From Nocardioides soli (GTDB taxonomy: Bacteria; Actinomycetota; Actinomycetes; Propionibacteriales; Nocardioidaceae), in assembly GCF_014191495.1 (NCBI RefSeq), contig NZ_JACHWR010000001.1:806001-870000 (forward strand): a DNA stretch of 64,000 bases, in the 5' to 3' direction. The number at the start of each line of letters is the position of its first letter. The stretch's first letter is position 1. The notes under the pieces were generated by a model. That model was not told where the DNA came from, did no database searches, and saw only the letters and a program-made list of their open reading frames with translations. The position numbers and the translations under genes were made by a program. This document shows, in pieces, positions 15,472 through 22,685 of this stretch.

Positions 15472-15559
15472 GTCATGCCCCGCTGACGCAGGGAGAACAT
15501 CGAGCCATCGCGGGAGTCGCCCCCGAATAGCGGCTCATCCCCGCTGACGCAGGGCACCA
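15471..15559 (-). repeat. two-copy CRISPR-like repeat (16-bp palindromic core, 61-bp period)
   Basis: The core CCCCGCTGACGCAGGG occurs at 15478-15493 and again at 15539-15554, exactly 61 bases apart, which is the usual repeat-plus-spacer length of type I-E arrays (28+33). Read on the minus strand, the copy at 15532-15559 ends GGGGATGAGCC and the copy at 15471-15498 begins GTTCTCCC; both are typical ends of actinobacterial I-E repeats, and the core folds into the I-E stem CCCTGC-GTCA-GCGGGG with one U-G pair. Outside the core the two copies diverge (17 of 28 positions agree). No cas gene is present in the window. A pair of protein-binding palindromes is the alternative. Confidence 0.45.
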
Positions 15560-15589
15560 CGCACGCTACACGGCCCACGCCGATGCCCG

Positions 15590-16159
15590 TCACCGTTTCC
15601 CGTCGCGCAGCTGGTACACCCTGGGCGTCGTCACGCCGAGCGCTTCCGCGATCATCCGCGCGGTGACCCCCCGCTCGAGGGCGGCCCGCACCGCCGCCGA
15701 CAGCACCGCCGGGGCCTCATCCTTGGCGGCCTTGGCCGCAACCACCCCACCCAGCAGATCCTCACGGGGCCGACCGACCGGCGTGTACCCGGCCGGGATG
15801 TGCTGCTCGACCTGCTCACGCAGCCACCGCTCATACGGCACAGACGGCAGCGGTCCCGACTCACTGGTCCACTCGCCGGGGTCGGCCCGCTCGGTACGCC
15901 GATCGACATACCCGTACACCTCGATCGCGATGACGTCCGCGGTGTCCAGGTCGACGTTGAACGCCGCCGCCGCAGTCGCCCGCTGCTCCCGCACCACTGG
16001 CGGCAGGTCGGCCAGGATCGCGCGGCGGGTCCGATCTGAACGCGCCTCGATCTCGAACACCGGCCGCGTCTGGCCGACGGCGGGGTCCCACGTCGGGGTG
16101 TCGGTCACGCCGTACTCACGCTCCATGACCTCGCGGAGCGCCTGCATCTGGCTGCTCAT
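15590..16159 (-). CDS. prophage protein with C-terminal helix-turn-helix
   Basis: This 189-residue protein (MSSQMQALREVMEREYGVTD) has a mixed alpha/beta N-terminal part with DVIAIEVYGYVDRRTERAD and a helix-rich middle. Its end, about residues 163-189, reads RGVTARMIAEALGVTTPRVYQLRDGKR, a clear helix-turn-helix of the Xre or sigma-region-4 style, with a basic end. It overlaps the upstream 68-residue gene by one base and both lie downstream of the tandem operators at 16409-16448. A small right-arm regulator is plausible, but the specific role is unknown. Confidence 0.55.
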   Translation of the reverse strand: MSSQMQALREVMEREYGVTDTPTWDPAVGQTRPVFEIEARSDRTRRAILADLPPVVREQRATAAAAFNVDLDTADVIAIEVYGYVDRRTERADPGEWTSESGPLPSVPYERWLREQVEQHIPAGYTPVGRPREDLLGGVVAAKAAKDEAPAVLSAAVRAALERGVTARMIAEALGVTTPRVYQLRDGKR

Positions 16160-16365
16160 CAGTACAGCTCGTCAATCGGGAGGAACCGCTCGGCCTGCTC
16201 CTGGGTCCACCACAAGGAGCCGTCGCCCCGCTCCTCGGTGGTGCCGTCGGTGCAGGTGATGGCGTAGCGGTAGTTGCCGATCACCTGCAAGGTCGCGTTC
16301 GTGATGACGCCCTCGATCACGGCGTCGTCGCGGATGATGTAGACGGTGCGGCCGATGCGGTCCAT
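16159..16365 (-). CDS. small hypothetical prophage protein
   Basis: The 68-residue product MDRIGRTVYIIRDDAVIEGV ... WWTQEQAERFLPIDELY looks like a small beta-barrel followed by a helix (alternating hydrophobic strands ITNATLQVIGNYRYAITCTDG). It is the first gene of a two-gene minus-strand unit with the helix-turn-helix gene, sharing one base with it. No family recognised. Confidence 0.5.
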   Translation of the reverse strand: MDRIGRTVYIIRDDAVIEGVITNATLQVIGNYRYAITCTDGTTEERGDGSLWWTQEQAERFLPIDELY

Positions 16366-16408
16366 CTAGGGCTCCTGGGGTGCTGATCTCGGGTCCATCC
16401 CGGTGCCC

Positions 16409-16448
16409 ATAGTCAAGCATCGCTTACACATATAGTCAAGCAATGCTT
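16409..16448. promoter_or_regulatory. tandem operator palindromes AAGC-N3-GCTT
   Basis: Two copies of an AGTCAAGC-N3-GCTT unit occur, AAGCATCGCTT at 16414-16424 and AAGCAATGCTT at 16438-16448, with centres 24 bases apart. Each is preceded by the same ATAGTCAAGCA direct repeat (16409 and 16432). A further inverted TTGACT lies at 16462-16467. This AT-richer patch lies between the minus-strand pair and the plus-strand gene at 16501, and TTGACT/TATAGT hexamers overlap it on both strands, so it looks like a repressor-controlled divergent promoter. Confidence 0.55.
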
Positions 16449-16500
16449 TCATTCTGGAGGGGTTGACTAGACGACCCGGCTACCGACGTAGGCTGCGGCC

Positions 16501-16689
16501 GTGAGGCTGCACTCCACGATCCGGCCCGACCCGGACACCGGCGAACGCCGCGAGATCTACGCCGACGCACCGACGTGGGAGGCGGCCATCGCGCAGCTCG
16601 ACGAGCAGAGGCCTGAGGGGCTGGCGGGAGATCCACATCACCGTCGTGCCCGGAGAGGTCGCGGACTGATGCCGGCCCAGCAGCGCTAG
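16501..16689 (+). CDS. small prophage protein, possibly frameshifted
   Basis: A GTG start gives MRLHSTIRPDPDTGERREIY ... TWEAAIAQLDEQRPEG. After residue 39 the frame turns into Arg-rich low-quality sequence (LAGDPHHRRARRGRGLMPAQQR). If one G of the GGGG run at 16617-16620 is removed, the frame continues WREIHITVVPGEVAD and stops at TGA 16667-16669, a far more protein-like end with an alternating beta strand. It is therefore a 54-residue protein damaged by a +1 indel, or a sequencing error. It lies divergent to the operator-controlled pair. Confidence 0.4.
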   Translation: MRLHSTIRPDPDTGERREIYADAPTWEAAIAQLDEQRPEGLAGDPHHRRARRGRGLMPAQQR

Positions 16690-16949
16690 CGCCCATCGAC
16701 CCTCGGCCGGTACTTCGAGTAGTCCCGCTCTGGCCGCGGCGCATCAGCAGGCCGCACGTGGTGAGCGAGCACCCACGACTGGGTGACATGGACCTCCAGG
16801 CCGTTGCCCGTGGAGTAGGAGGACGCGTACATGACCCACGCCTCCCAGCCGTGTCGATCCGTCTGCCGCCACGCCAGCAGCACACCGGGAGAGGGGTCTG
16901 ACCACGCCCCCGTGACATCGACCCACACGTGGAAGGGAGGCTGGCGCAT
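16686..16949 (-). CDS. small SOS-box-linked prophage protein
   Basis: The 87-residue product MRQPPFHVWVDVTGAWSDPS then PGVLLAWRQTDRHGWEAWVMYASSY is Trp-rich with a clear beta pattern. Small Trp-rich proteins of similar style (V-W-V-D ... G-L-L-L-E-W-R-R ... G-W-E) are, from memory, frequent beside DNA-damage genes in actinobacteria, but I cannot confirm homology here. The key observation is a LexA-type palindrome 13-24 bases upstream of the ATG (16962-16973). It is convergent with the small gene at 16501 and overlaps it by four bases. Confidence 0.5.
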   Translation of the reverse strand: MRQPPFHVWVDVTGAWSDPSPGVLLAWRQTDRHGWEAWVMYASSYSTGNGLEVHVTQSWVLAHHVRPADAPRPERDYSKYRPRVDGR

Positions 16950-16961
16950 CCAGGCATCTTA

Positions 16962-16973
16962 GAACGGGTGTTC
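16962..16973. promoter_or_regulatory. LexA-type SOS box GAAC-GGGT-GTTC
   Basis: The palindrome GAACGGGTGTTC, followed by GAA, matches the Gram-positive/actinobacterial SOS box core GAAC-N4-GTTC. It lies just upstream of the minus-strand gene starting at 16949 and about 60 bases upstream of the plus-strand gene at 17033, so it could control either on DNA damage. A prophage gene under LexA control often links induction to the host damage response. Confidence 0.6.
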
Positions 16974-17032
16974 GAAGGTGGTGATACCAGGTTTCGGCTC
17001 CGCTGAGCGAGTACCGCGACTACGGTGCCAAC

Positions 17033-17614
17033 ATGTCAGAGAGCGCATCATCCACGCCGGCCGCGAGCCACGGATCCGACGTCAGCAACCATCCGGCGTA
17101 TCTGGCCTACGTCTGGACGATCGCCCTTCTGCCGCTCGTGTGGCTGCCCCTCGGCTACTGGGTCCCCGCTCTGGCTGCGCAGGAGTGGGCGATGATCGCC
17201 TACTGGGTGATAGCGGTGGTGCTGGCGATCCTAGATAGTCAGCAACTGAAGAAGGGCGGCGTCAACGTCTCACCAGGGGCCGCCCTGCTGATCCCGCTCT
17301 ACCTCATCCTGAGAACCGTTCGGGCCCGTTCGACACCAGCCGTCCCGATCCTCTGGTTCGCTTCCTTCGGGGCTGCGGTCATCGGTCAGTTGACGTTCGC
17401 CGCGAGCTATCAGTTCGACGGCGAGTGGATCGAGCCGGACATCGCAGAGTGGGCTACGAATCAGGGCGCCGGAGAGGTCGACGTCGACTGCCCGACGAAG
17501 TGGGTCCACGCGGACGAAGAGGTGCGATGCACCGTTACTGATGGCGCTGGCAACACCGCGTCGGTCATCGCCACGCTCGGCGACGACGGGTACTACTCCT
17601 GGTCCTGGCGCTGA
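17033..17614 (+). CDS. membrane protein with C-terminal DUF4333-like domain
   Basis: The 193-residue protein has a short hydrophilic start, then membrane helices at about residues 25-45 (VWTIALLPLVWLPLGYWVPAL), 50-66 (EWAMIAYWVIAVVLAIL), 80-95 and 108-125. An outside domain follows (VDVDCPTKWVHADEEVRCTVTDGAGNTASVIATLGDDGYYSWSW). The C-P ... C-x-V-x-D-G pattern with two Cys about 14 apart is the DUF4333 fold, common in secreted or membrane actinobacterial proteins. It is the last gene before the tRNA-His scar, so it is carried by the prophage, possibly as superinfection-exclusion or surface cargo. Function unknown. Confidence 0.6.
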   Translation: MSESASSTPAASHGSDVSNHPAYLAYVWTIALLPLVWLPLGYWVPALAAQEWAMIAYWVIAVVLAILDSQQLKKGGVNVSPGAALLIPLYLILRTVRARSTPAVPILWFASFGAAVIGQLTFAASYQFDGEWIEPDIAEWATNQGAGEVDVDCPTKWVHADEEVRCTVTDGAGNTASVIATLGDDGYYSWSWR

Positions 17615-17741
17615 AGTCCCCTGCCGAATGTGCACGTTTGCACCTATGCCCGCCCAGAGTCATCTGGAAACACGCGCGTTCACCGATCTAAATACCCCCT
17701 GACCTGCACTTTTGCGATGCCGCCACGGGATGAGTGCCGGA

Positions 17742-17764
17742 TTCAAGTCCCGTCACTCACCCCA
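17742..17764 (+). other. attR-like 3' end of tRNA-His (T-arm, acceptor and CCA)
   Basis: The sequence TTCAAGTCCCGTCACTCACC then CCA equals the T-loop, T-stem 3' side, acceptor 3' side CACTCAC, discriminator C and CCA of a tRNA. Discriminator C73 together with an acceptor that needs a 5' G-GTGAGTG is the special signature of tRNA-His. No D-arm or anticodon precedes it, and the 5' T-stem strand (GCCGG) is mismatched. A terminator follows directly, as after a real tRNA gene. This is what remains at attR when a phage integrates into the 3' end of a tRNA gene. Confidence 0.7.
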
Positions 17765-17770
17765 GACTCC

Positions 17771-17803
17771 GCGAGCCCCGGTCGTTCCTCGGCCGGGGCT
17801 CGC
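17771..17803 (+). terminator. hairpin terminator of the displaced tRNA-His gene
   Basis: GCGAGCCCCGG and CCGGGGCTCGC form a perfect 11-bp stem with an 11-base loop, starting seven bases after the tRNA CCA. It is chromosomal sequence beyond the attachment site. Confidence 0.7.
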
Positions 17804-17831
17804 GCCATCTCCAGCTCGGCCGGCCGCCCGC

Positions 17832-17885
17832 GGCGGTGGGTGGTCCACCGTCTCCGACCGGCGAGACGGTGGACGGTCCACCGCC
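17832..17885. repeat. nested palindrome, member of a dispersed repeat (GGTGGTCCACC type)
   Basis: TCCACCGTCTC (17844-17854) pairs perfectly with GAGACGGTGGA (17863-17873), and the outer GGCGGTGG/CCACCGCC arms also pair. Twenty-one bases of it (17833-17853) recur exactly, inverted, at 39302-39322. It is probably a chromosomal palindromic repeat; a structural or nucleoid role is possible. Confidence 0.55.
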
Positions 17886-17912
17886 GCTGGATCCGATCGA
17901 CACCTACCCACT

Positions 17913-17930
17913 CTCTGACTAAAGTCAGAG
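17913..17930. promoter_or_regulatory. palindromic MarR operator over a leaderless promoter
   Basis: CTCTGACTA and AAGTCAGAG form a near-perfect inverted repeat immediately before the ATG at 17932. The -10-like TAAAGT (17920-17925) is inside it, six bases from the start codon, implying a leaderless transcript whose promoter is blocked when the regulator binds. Autoregulation by the MarR part of the downstream gene is the simplest reading. Confidence 0.5.
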
Positions 17931-17931
17931 A

Positions 17932-18810
17932 ATGGACACGACCGCGACCCTGCGCGGCTTCAACCGCACCTACACCCAGCGCATCGGCGCACTGGAGGAG
18001 TCCTTCCTGGGCACCGGCCGGCCGCTCGGCGCCTCGCGGCTGCTCTTCGAGATCGGTCCGGACGGAGCCGGGGTGCGCGAGCTGCGCGACCGGCTCGGCC
18101 TCGACTCCGGATACCTGACCCGCCTGCTCCGCCGACTCGACGGGGACGGTCTGGTGCGGGTCGACGCGGACCCCGCCGACCGGCGCCGACGCGTGGCCAC
18201 GCTGACGACCGCCGGGCTGCGGGCCTGGCAGGAGCTGGACGATCGGTCCGAGGAGCTGGCGCAGCGGCTGGTCGCACCGCTCACCGAGCGGCAGCGCGTC
18301 CGGCTGGCCGAGGCGCTCGCCACGGCCGACCTGCTCGTCCGGGCGGCGACCATCCAGCTGCGCGAGGTCGCGCCGGACGACCCGGCCGCCGCCGACGCCG
18401 CCGGCCGCTACTTCGCCGAGCTGGCGCGGCGGTTCCCCGGCGGCTTCGACCCGGGCGACCCCGACCACGCGGGCACCTTCCTCCTGGCGACCAGCGCCGG
18501 CCGGCCGGTGGCGTACGGCGGTGTCCGCGAGCTCGACGGCGACCTGCGCGGGGTCGGCGAGATCAAGCGGATGTGGGTCGACGAGGCGTGGCGCGGCGCC
18601 GGCCTCGGCGCGCGGATGCTGCGCGAGCTCGAGGCGCTGGCCCGCCGCCTCGGCCACGACCGGGTGGTCCTCGACACCAACGGCACGCTGACCGAGGCGA
18701 TCGCGATGTACGAGCGCGCGGGCTACCGCGCGATCCCGCGCTACAACGACAACCCGTACGCCGAGGCGTGGTTCGAGAAGGACCTGTCCCCGGGTCCTAG
18801 GCCGGCGTGA
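17932..18810 (+). CDS. MarR-type regulator fused to GNAT acetyltransferase
   Basis: This 292-residue protein has two domains. Residues 1-145 are a MarR winged helix (GVRELRDRLGLDSGYLTRLLRRLDGDGLVRVDADPADRRRRVATLT, with the D-x-R-D/A-x-R wing). Residues 150-285 are a GNAT N-acetyltransferase (IKRMWVDEAWRGAGLGARML, the acetyl-CoA R/Q-x-x-G-x-G/A loop, and AIAMYERAGYRAI). Such fusions (about 300 residues) couple ligand or substrate binding to acetylation. It overlaps the histidine kinase end by 14 bases, convergently. The acetylation target is unknown. Confidence in the domain calls is high. Confidence 0.88.
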   Translation: MDTTATLRGFNRTYTQRIGALEESFLGTGRPLGASRLLFEIGPDGAGVRELRDRLGLDSGYLTRLLRRLDGDGLVRVDADPADRRRRVATLTTAGLRAWQELDDRSEELAQRLVAPLTERQRVRLAEALATADLLVRAATIQLREVAPDDPAAADAAGRYFAELARRFPGGFDPGDPDHAGTFLLATSAGRPVAYGGVRELDGDLRGVGEIKRMWVDEAWRGAGLGARMLRELEALARRLGHDRVVLDTNGTLTEAIAMYERAGYRAIPRYNDNPYAEAWFEKDLSPGPRPA

Positions 18811-20818
18811 GCGCCGGCAGGCGCACCCGGAAGGTGGTCCCCTCCCCCGGCTCGGACTCGACGCTGACCGACCCGCCGTGCTGCTCGACGATCGCGCGGG
18901 TGATGGACAGCCCGAGCCCGCTGCCCGGGATCGCCCGCTCCTGGGCGAGCGAGGAGCGGAAGAACCGGCTGAACAGCCGCTCGTGCTCCTCCGGCGGGAT
19001 GCCGATGCCGGTGTCGGCCACCTCGATGTCGACGACCTCCGTACCGACCCCCAGGCGCACGTCGACGCGGCCGTGCTCCGGGGTGAACTTCACGGCGTTG
19101 CCCACGAGGTTGATCACGACCCGCTCCAACATGTCGCGATCCCCGAGGAAGGGCACCGGCTCGTCGGGGAGGTCGACCTCGAAGCTGAGCTCCCGCCGCT
19201 CGAGCGACGGCGCCACGACGGCGCACCCGGCCGTCACGACCTTGCGCAGGTCGACGACGCGGTCGACCATGCCGATGCCGCCGTCCTGGACCCGGGAGAG
19301 CGTGAGCAGGTCGTCGATCAGCGACAGCAGCCGCGAGCTGTTCGCGGCGACGCGCTGCACGGCATCGAGCTGCGCGGCGCCGAGGTCGCCGTACTCGCCG
19401 TCCTTGAGCATCTCGACGTAGCCGAGGATGCTGGTGATCGGGGTGCGCAGCTCGTGGCTGACGCTGGACACGAAGGCGTCCTTGACCTGGTCCACGTCGC
19501 GGAGCCGCTCGACCGCCTGACGCTCGGTCTCGAGCGCCTCGACCAGCCGGTTCTCGGCCTCGACGCGCTCGGTGATGTCCTCGGAGGTGCTGACGTAGCC
19601 GATGACGTCACCGCGATCATCGACGATCCGGTTCAGCGACATCGAGTGACTGCGCTTCTCGCCGTCCTTGCGGACGAACTTCATCACGGTGGGCCCGCGG
19701 CCGACGAGCGCGGCCGAGACGACCGCGAAGTCGTTGGCGACCCCGATCTGGTGGGCCAGCTCGGCCACGTCCTCGCGGGAGTGCAGGAGCACCGCGTGCC
19801 GCCCCTCCACCTCGCCGGCGGCGTATCCGAGCAGCCGCTCGGCGCCCGGGTTGAAGAGCGTGATCCGGCCGAGCTCGTCGGTGCCGATGATCGCGACACC
19901 CACGGTGCCGTTGACGATGCTCTGCACCCGGTCGCGCTCCGCCGCGACCTGCCGGCCGTTCTCCAGCTGCTCCCCGACGCTGAGCACGAAGGGCACCACG
20001 ACCAGCGCGCAGTCGACGATGAAGAACGCGAGCAGGAGCCCCTGGACGTCGGCGGGCAGGTCGTACCGGGCGTCGATGTGCGCGAACGGCCCGTGACCGC
20101 GGGTCGTCAGCGCGATCGCGACCCCGAGCGTGACGAAGAGCTGCGCGATCGCCTCGTACGCACCGCTGCGCAGCGCCCCCCAGGCGAGCACGGGGATCAG
20201 CGTGAACGCGAGGGCGGGGAAGTCGTCGAGCAGGAAGACCACCGGGGTGAGCGTCGCGACTAGCGTCCACTGGGCGACCCGCTCCACCACCGACGCGAGC
20301 CCGCGGTGCGGCCGCAGCCTGCAGAAGAACGGCGTCACGGCCAGCTGCGACGCGAGGCTCGACATGCCGACCGTCAGCCCCATCAGCCAGGGGGTGCCCC
20401 AGCCGGTGACCAGGCTGGTGACGACGGCAGACGTCGCGGCGACGAGATGTCCGGCGAATGCCGCCACGATGTAGCGACCGAGGTCGGCGTGGGAGTAGAG
20501 CTCCGGTCGCTGGCGTACGCCGCCGCTCAGGATCCGCCAGACCACCCAGGTCTCGACGGTGATGCCGATCGTCAGCCCCAGCGCGACACCGGACGGGCGG
20601 CAGGTCCAGATCGTCAGGAACGCGATCGCGCAGACGAGCACCAGCACGACCGGTATCGAGGGCCGCCTGGTCACGAGCAGGGTCGAGGAGGCCAGCCCGA
20701 CCGGCCAGATGCCGATCGCGTAGCCACCCTCGGGCGCGCCGTACGCCGCGGTGAGCCCGAAGACCGCCGTCAGCACGAGCATGCCGAGGGCAGGCAGCAG
20801 TGACGCCCTGGGTGTCAC
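18797..20818 (-). CDS. MASE1-PAS sensor histidine kinase
   Basis: The open frame extends much further upstream, but GTG 20818 is the best start because GGAAGGTGGG precedes it and the protein then opens with membrane helices (LLPALGMLVLTAVFG). The 673-residue product has about eight helices of MASE1 type (residues 8-280, including GIWPVGLASSTLL). A PAS domain (about 300-410, GVAIIGTDELGRITLFNPGAERLLGY) follows, then HisKA with SSVSHELRTPITS and HATPase_c with NLVGNAVKFTP, DTGIGIP and GSGLGLSI. It lacks a receiver domain and no response regulator adjoins it, so it is an orphan kinase. Confidence 0.88.
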   Translation of the reverse strand: MTPRASLLPALGMLVLTAVFGLTAAYGAPEGGYAIGIWPVGLASSTLLVTRRPSIPVVLVLVCAIAFLTIWTCRPSGVALGLTIGITVETWVVWRILSGGVRQRPELYSHADLGRYIVAAFAGHLVAATSAVVTSLVTGWGTPWLMGLTVGMSSLASQLAVTPFFCRLRPHRGLASVVERVAQWTLVATLTPVVFLLDDFPALAFTLIPVLAWGALRSGAYEAIAQLFVTLGVAIALTTRGHGPFAHIDARYDLPADVQGLLLAFFIVDCALVVVPFVLSVGEQLENGRQVAAERDRVQSIVNGTVGVAIIGTDELGRITLFNPGAERLLGYAAGEVEGRHAVLLHSREDVAELAHQIGVANDFAVVSAALVGRGPTVMKFVRKDGEKRSHSMSLNRIVDDRGDVIGYVSTSEDITERVEAENRLVEALETERQAVERLRDVDQVKDAFVSSVSHELRTPITSILGYVEMLKDGEYGDLGAAQLDAVQRVAANSSRLLSLIDDLLTLSRVQDGGIGMVDRVVDLRKVVTAGCAVVAPSLERRELSFEVDLPDEPVPFLGDRDMLERVVINLVGNAVKFTPEHGRVDVRLGVGTEVVDIEVADTGIGIPPEEHERLFSRFFRSSLAQERAIPGSGLGLSITRAIVEQHGGSVSVESEPGEGTTFRVRLPALTPA

Positions 20819-20938
20819 TCCCACCTTCCGCCCTCCCTGTGGTCCCGACCAGTGCTCACGGCTGCCCAACGATCTTCTCGCGACTCGGGACCGTTGGTGC
20901 GCAAATCGCCGGTACCGGGCGAGGCGCCGGTGATGGCC

Positions 20939-20944
20939 TAGGTT
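20939..20944 (+). promoter_or_regulatory. -10-like TAGGTT six bases before a GTG start (leaderless)
   Basis: TAGGTT ends six bases before the GTG at 20951, with no ribosome site between, which is the spacing of leaderless actinobacterial transcripts. The same layout is seen at 17932 and 56285. Confidence 0.4.
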
Positions 20945-20950
20945 GGACCG

Positions 20951-22522
20951 GTGACGTCCGAGCAGCAGGCCTACCACGTCGTGGTCGTCGGGGGCGGGCA
21001 CAACGGCCTGGTCGCGGCCGCCTACCTGGCTCGGGCCGGCCTGTCGGTCCTGGTCCTGGAGCGCCTCGACCACACGGGCGGCGCGGCGATCTCCGCGCCG
21101 GCCTTCTCCGGCCACCCCGCGCGGCTCTCGCGCTACTCCTACCTCGTCTCGCTGCTGCCCGAGCAGCTGATCGCGGACCTCGACCTCGACCTGCGGCTGG
21201 AGTCGCGCTCGGTGGCGTCGTACACGCCCACGATCCGCGACGGACGGCCCGGTGGGCTGCTCGTCGAGCGCCCGGCCGGCGAGCGCACCGCCGAGTCGTT
21301 CCGGCATCTGACCGGTGGGCCGGCCGAGTACGACGCGTGGAACCGCTTCTACGCCGACGTGGGCGACCTGGCGGCCGTCGTCGCACCCACGCTGCTGCGG
21401 CCGCTGCCGCTCGAGCGCGAGATCCGCGACCGGGTCTCCGCCGAGACCTGGCATGACTTCGTGACCACGCCGCTCGGCGAGACGATCGAGGCCCGGTTCG
21501 CCGACGACACGGTGCGCGGCATCGCCGCCACCGACGGGCTGATCGGCACGTTCGCGTCGATGCGCGACCCCTCGCTGATCCAGAACCGCTGCTTCCTCTA
21601 CCACCTGATCGGCAACGGCACCGGGGAGTGGCGGGTCCCGGTCGGCGGCATGGGCGCGGTCACCGACGCACTGGCGCGGGCGGCGACCGCCGCGGGCGCC
21701 GAGATCCGCACCTCGGCCGGGGTCAGCCGCATCCGCGCCGACGACGCGGGCGCCGAGGTCAGCTGGGACGACGCCCACGGCTCCCACACCGTCGGCGCGC
21801 GCTACGTGCTCTCCAACGTCGCCCCCTGGGTGCTCCGCATCCTGCTCGGCGACCAGGAGGACCCCGCGACCAAGCCGGTCGGCGCCCAGCTCAAGATCAA
21901 CATGCTGCTCGACCGACTGCCGCGGCTGCGCTCGGGGATCGACCCCGAGGTCGCGTTCGCCGGCACCCTCCACCTCGCCGAGGACTACACCCAGCTCGAG
22001 GCGGCGTACGACGACGCCGCGGCCGGCAGCGTTCCGAGCGTGCTGCCGGGCGAGATCTACTGCCACTCCCTCACCGACCCCTCGATCCTGGGCGACGTCC
22101 CGGCCGGCACCCACACCCTGACCTACTTCGGGCTGCACACCCCCGCGTCGCTCTTCGACGCCGATCCCGAGGCGGCCCGCGACCTCGCCGTCCGCCGCGC
22201 CCTCGACTCCCTCGACCAGCATCTGGTCGAGCCGATCGAGTCCTGCCTGGCCACCGACGCCGACGGTCGGCCGTGCCTCGAGGCCAAGACCCCGCAGGAC
22301 GTCGAGCGCGACCTCGCCATGCCGGGCGGGCACATCTTCCACGGCGACCTCGACTGGCCGTGGGCGGCCAACCGGGCCCGCCTCGACACGCCCGCGCAGC
22401 AGTGGGGCGTGCAGACCGACATCGAGTCGGTGCTGGTCTGCGGCTCCGGATCGCGCCGCGGCGGAGCCGTCTCGGGGCTCGGCGGCCACTCCGCGGCGCA
22501 GGCCGTCCTCGCGTCGCTCTGA
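20951..22522 (+). CDS. phytoene-desaturase-like FAD-dependent oxidoreductase
   Basis: The 523-residue protein opens with a Rossmann FAD motif, VVVVGGGHNGLVAAAYLARA, then VLVLERLDHTGGAA. A second block is GGMGAVTDALARAATAAGAEI, and it ends VLVCGSGSRRGGAVSGLGGHSAA. These are the signatures of the phytoene dehydrogenase / pyridine-nucleotide-disulphide oxidoreductase-domain (PYROXD2-like) group, in which the flavin oxidises isoprenoid or unknown substrates. No carotenoid synthesis genes adjoin it, so the substrate is open. It is divergent from the histidine kinase. Confidence 0.8.
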   Translation: MTSEQQAYHVVVVGGGHNGLVAAAYLARAGLSVLVLERLDHTGGAAISAPAFSGHPARLSRYSYLVSLLPEQLIADLDLDLRLESRSVASYTPTIRDGRPGGLLVERPAGERTAESFRHLTGGPAEYDAWNRFYADVGDLAAVVAPTLLRPLPLEREIRDRVSAETWHDFVTTPLGETIEARFADDTVRGIAATDGLIGTFASMRDPSLIQNRCFLYHLIGNGTGEWRVPVGGMGAVTDALARAATAAGAEIRTSAGVSRIRADDAGAEVSWDDAHGSHTVGARYVLSNVAPWVLRILLGDQEDPATKPVGAQLKINMLLDRLPRLRSGIDPEVAFAGTLHLAEDYTQLEAAYDDAAAGSVPSVLPGEIYCHSLTDPSILGDVPAGTHTLTYFGLHTPASLFDADPEAARDLAVRRALDSLDQHLVEPIESCLATDADGRPCLEAKTPQDVERDLAMPGGHIFHGDLDWPWAANRARLDTPAQQWGVQTDIESVLVCGSGSRRGGAVSGLGGHSAAQAVLASL

Positions 22523-22607
22523 CCCGGGTCGCTCCGGGGCCCCTCGATTTTTCCCGCGGGTCTCCCGCTGGTAGAGTTCACGTCGCTTCAGGGTGACGTG
22601 GAGCAGG

Positions 22608-22683
<76 letters not shown>

Positions 22684-22685
22684 GA

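Larger units (their letters stand above)
17615..17931. other. intergenic prophage-chromosome junction
   Basis: This 317-base stretch has no convincing gene. It holds, in order, about 120 bases of relatively AT-rich phage-side sequence, the tRNA-His 3' end (17742-17764), a strong terminator hairpin (17771-17803), a nested palindrome (17832-17885) and the MarR operator overlapping a leaderless promoter (17913-17930). Confidence 0.7.

Noticed and set aside
17700..17764. A complete functional tRNA gene at the attR site
   Set aside because: Only the T-loop, acceptor 3' side and CCA are present; no D-arm, anticodon arm or 5' acceptor precedes it.
20819..22489. Upstream extension of the histidine kinase frame to a 1,230-residue protein
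   Set aside because: The added part is antisense to the FAD oxidoreductase and has shadow-type composition; GTG 20818 has a ribosome site and begins with membrane helices.
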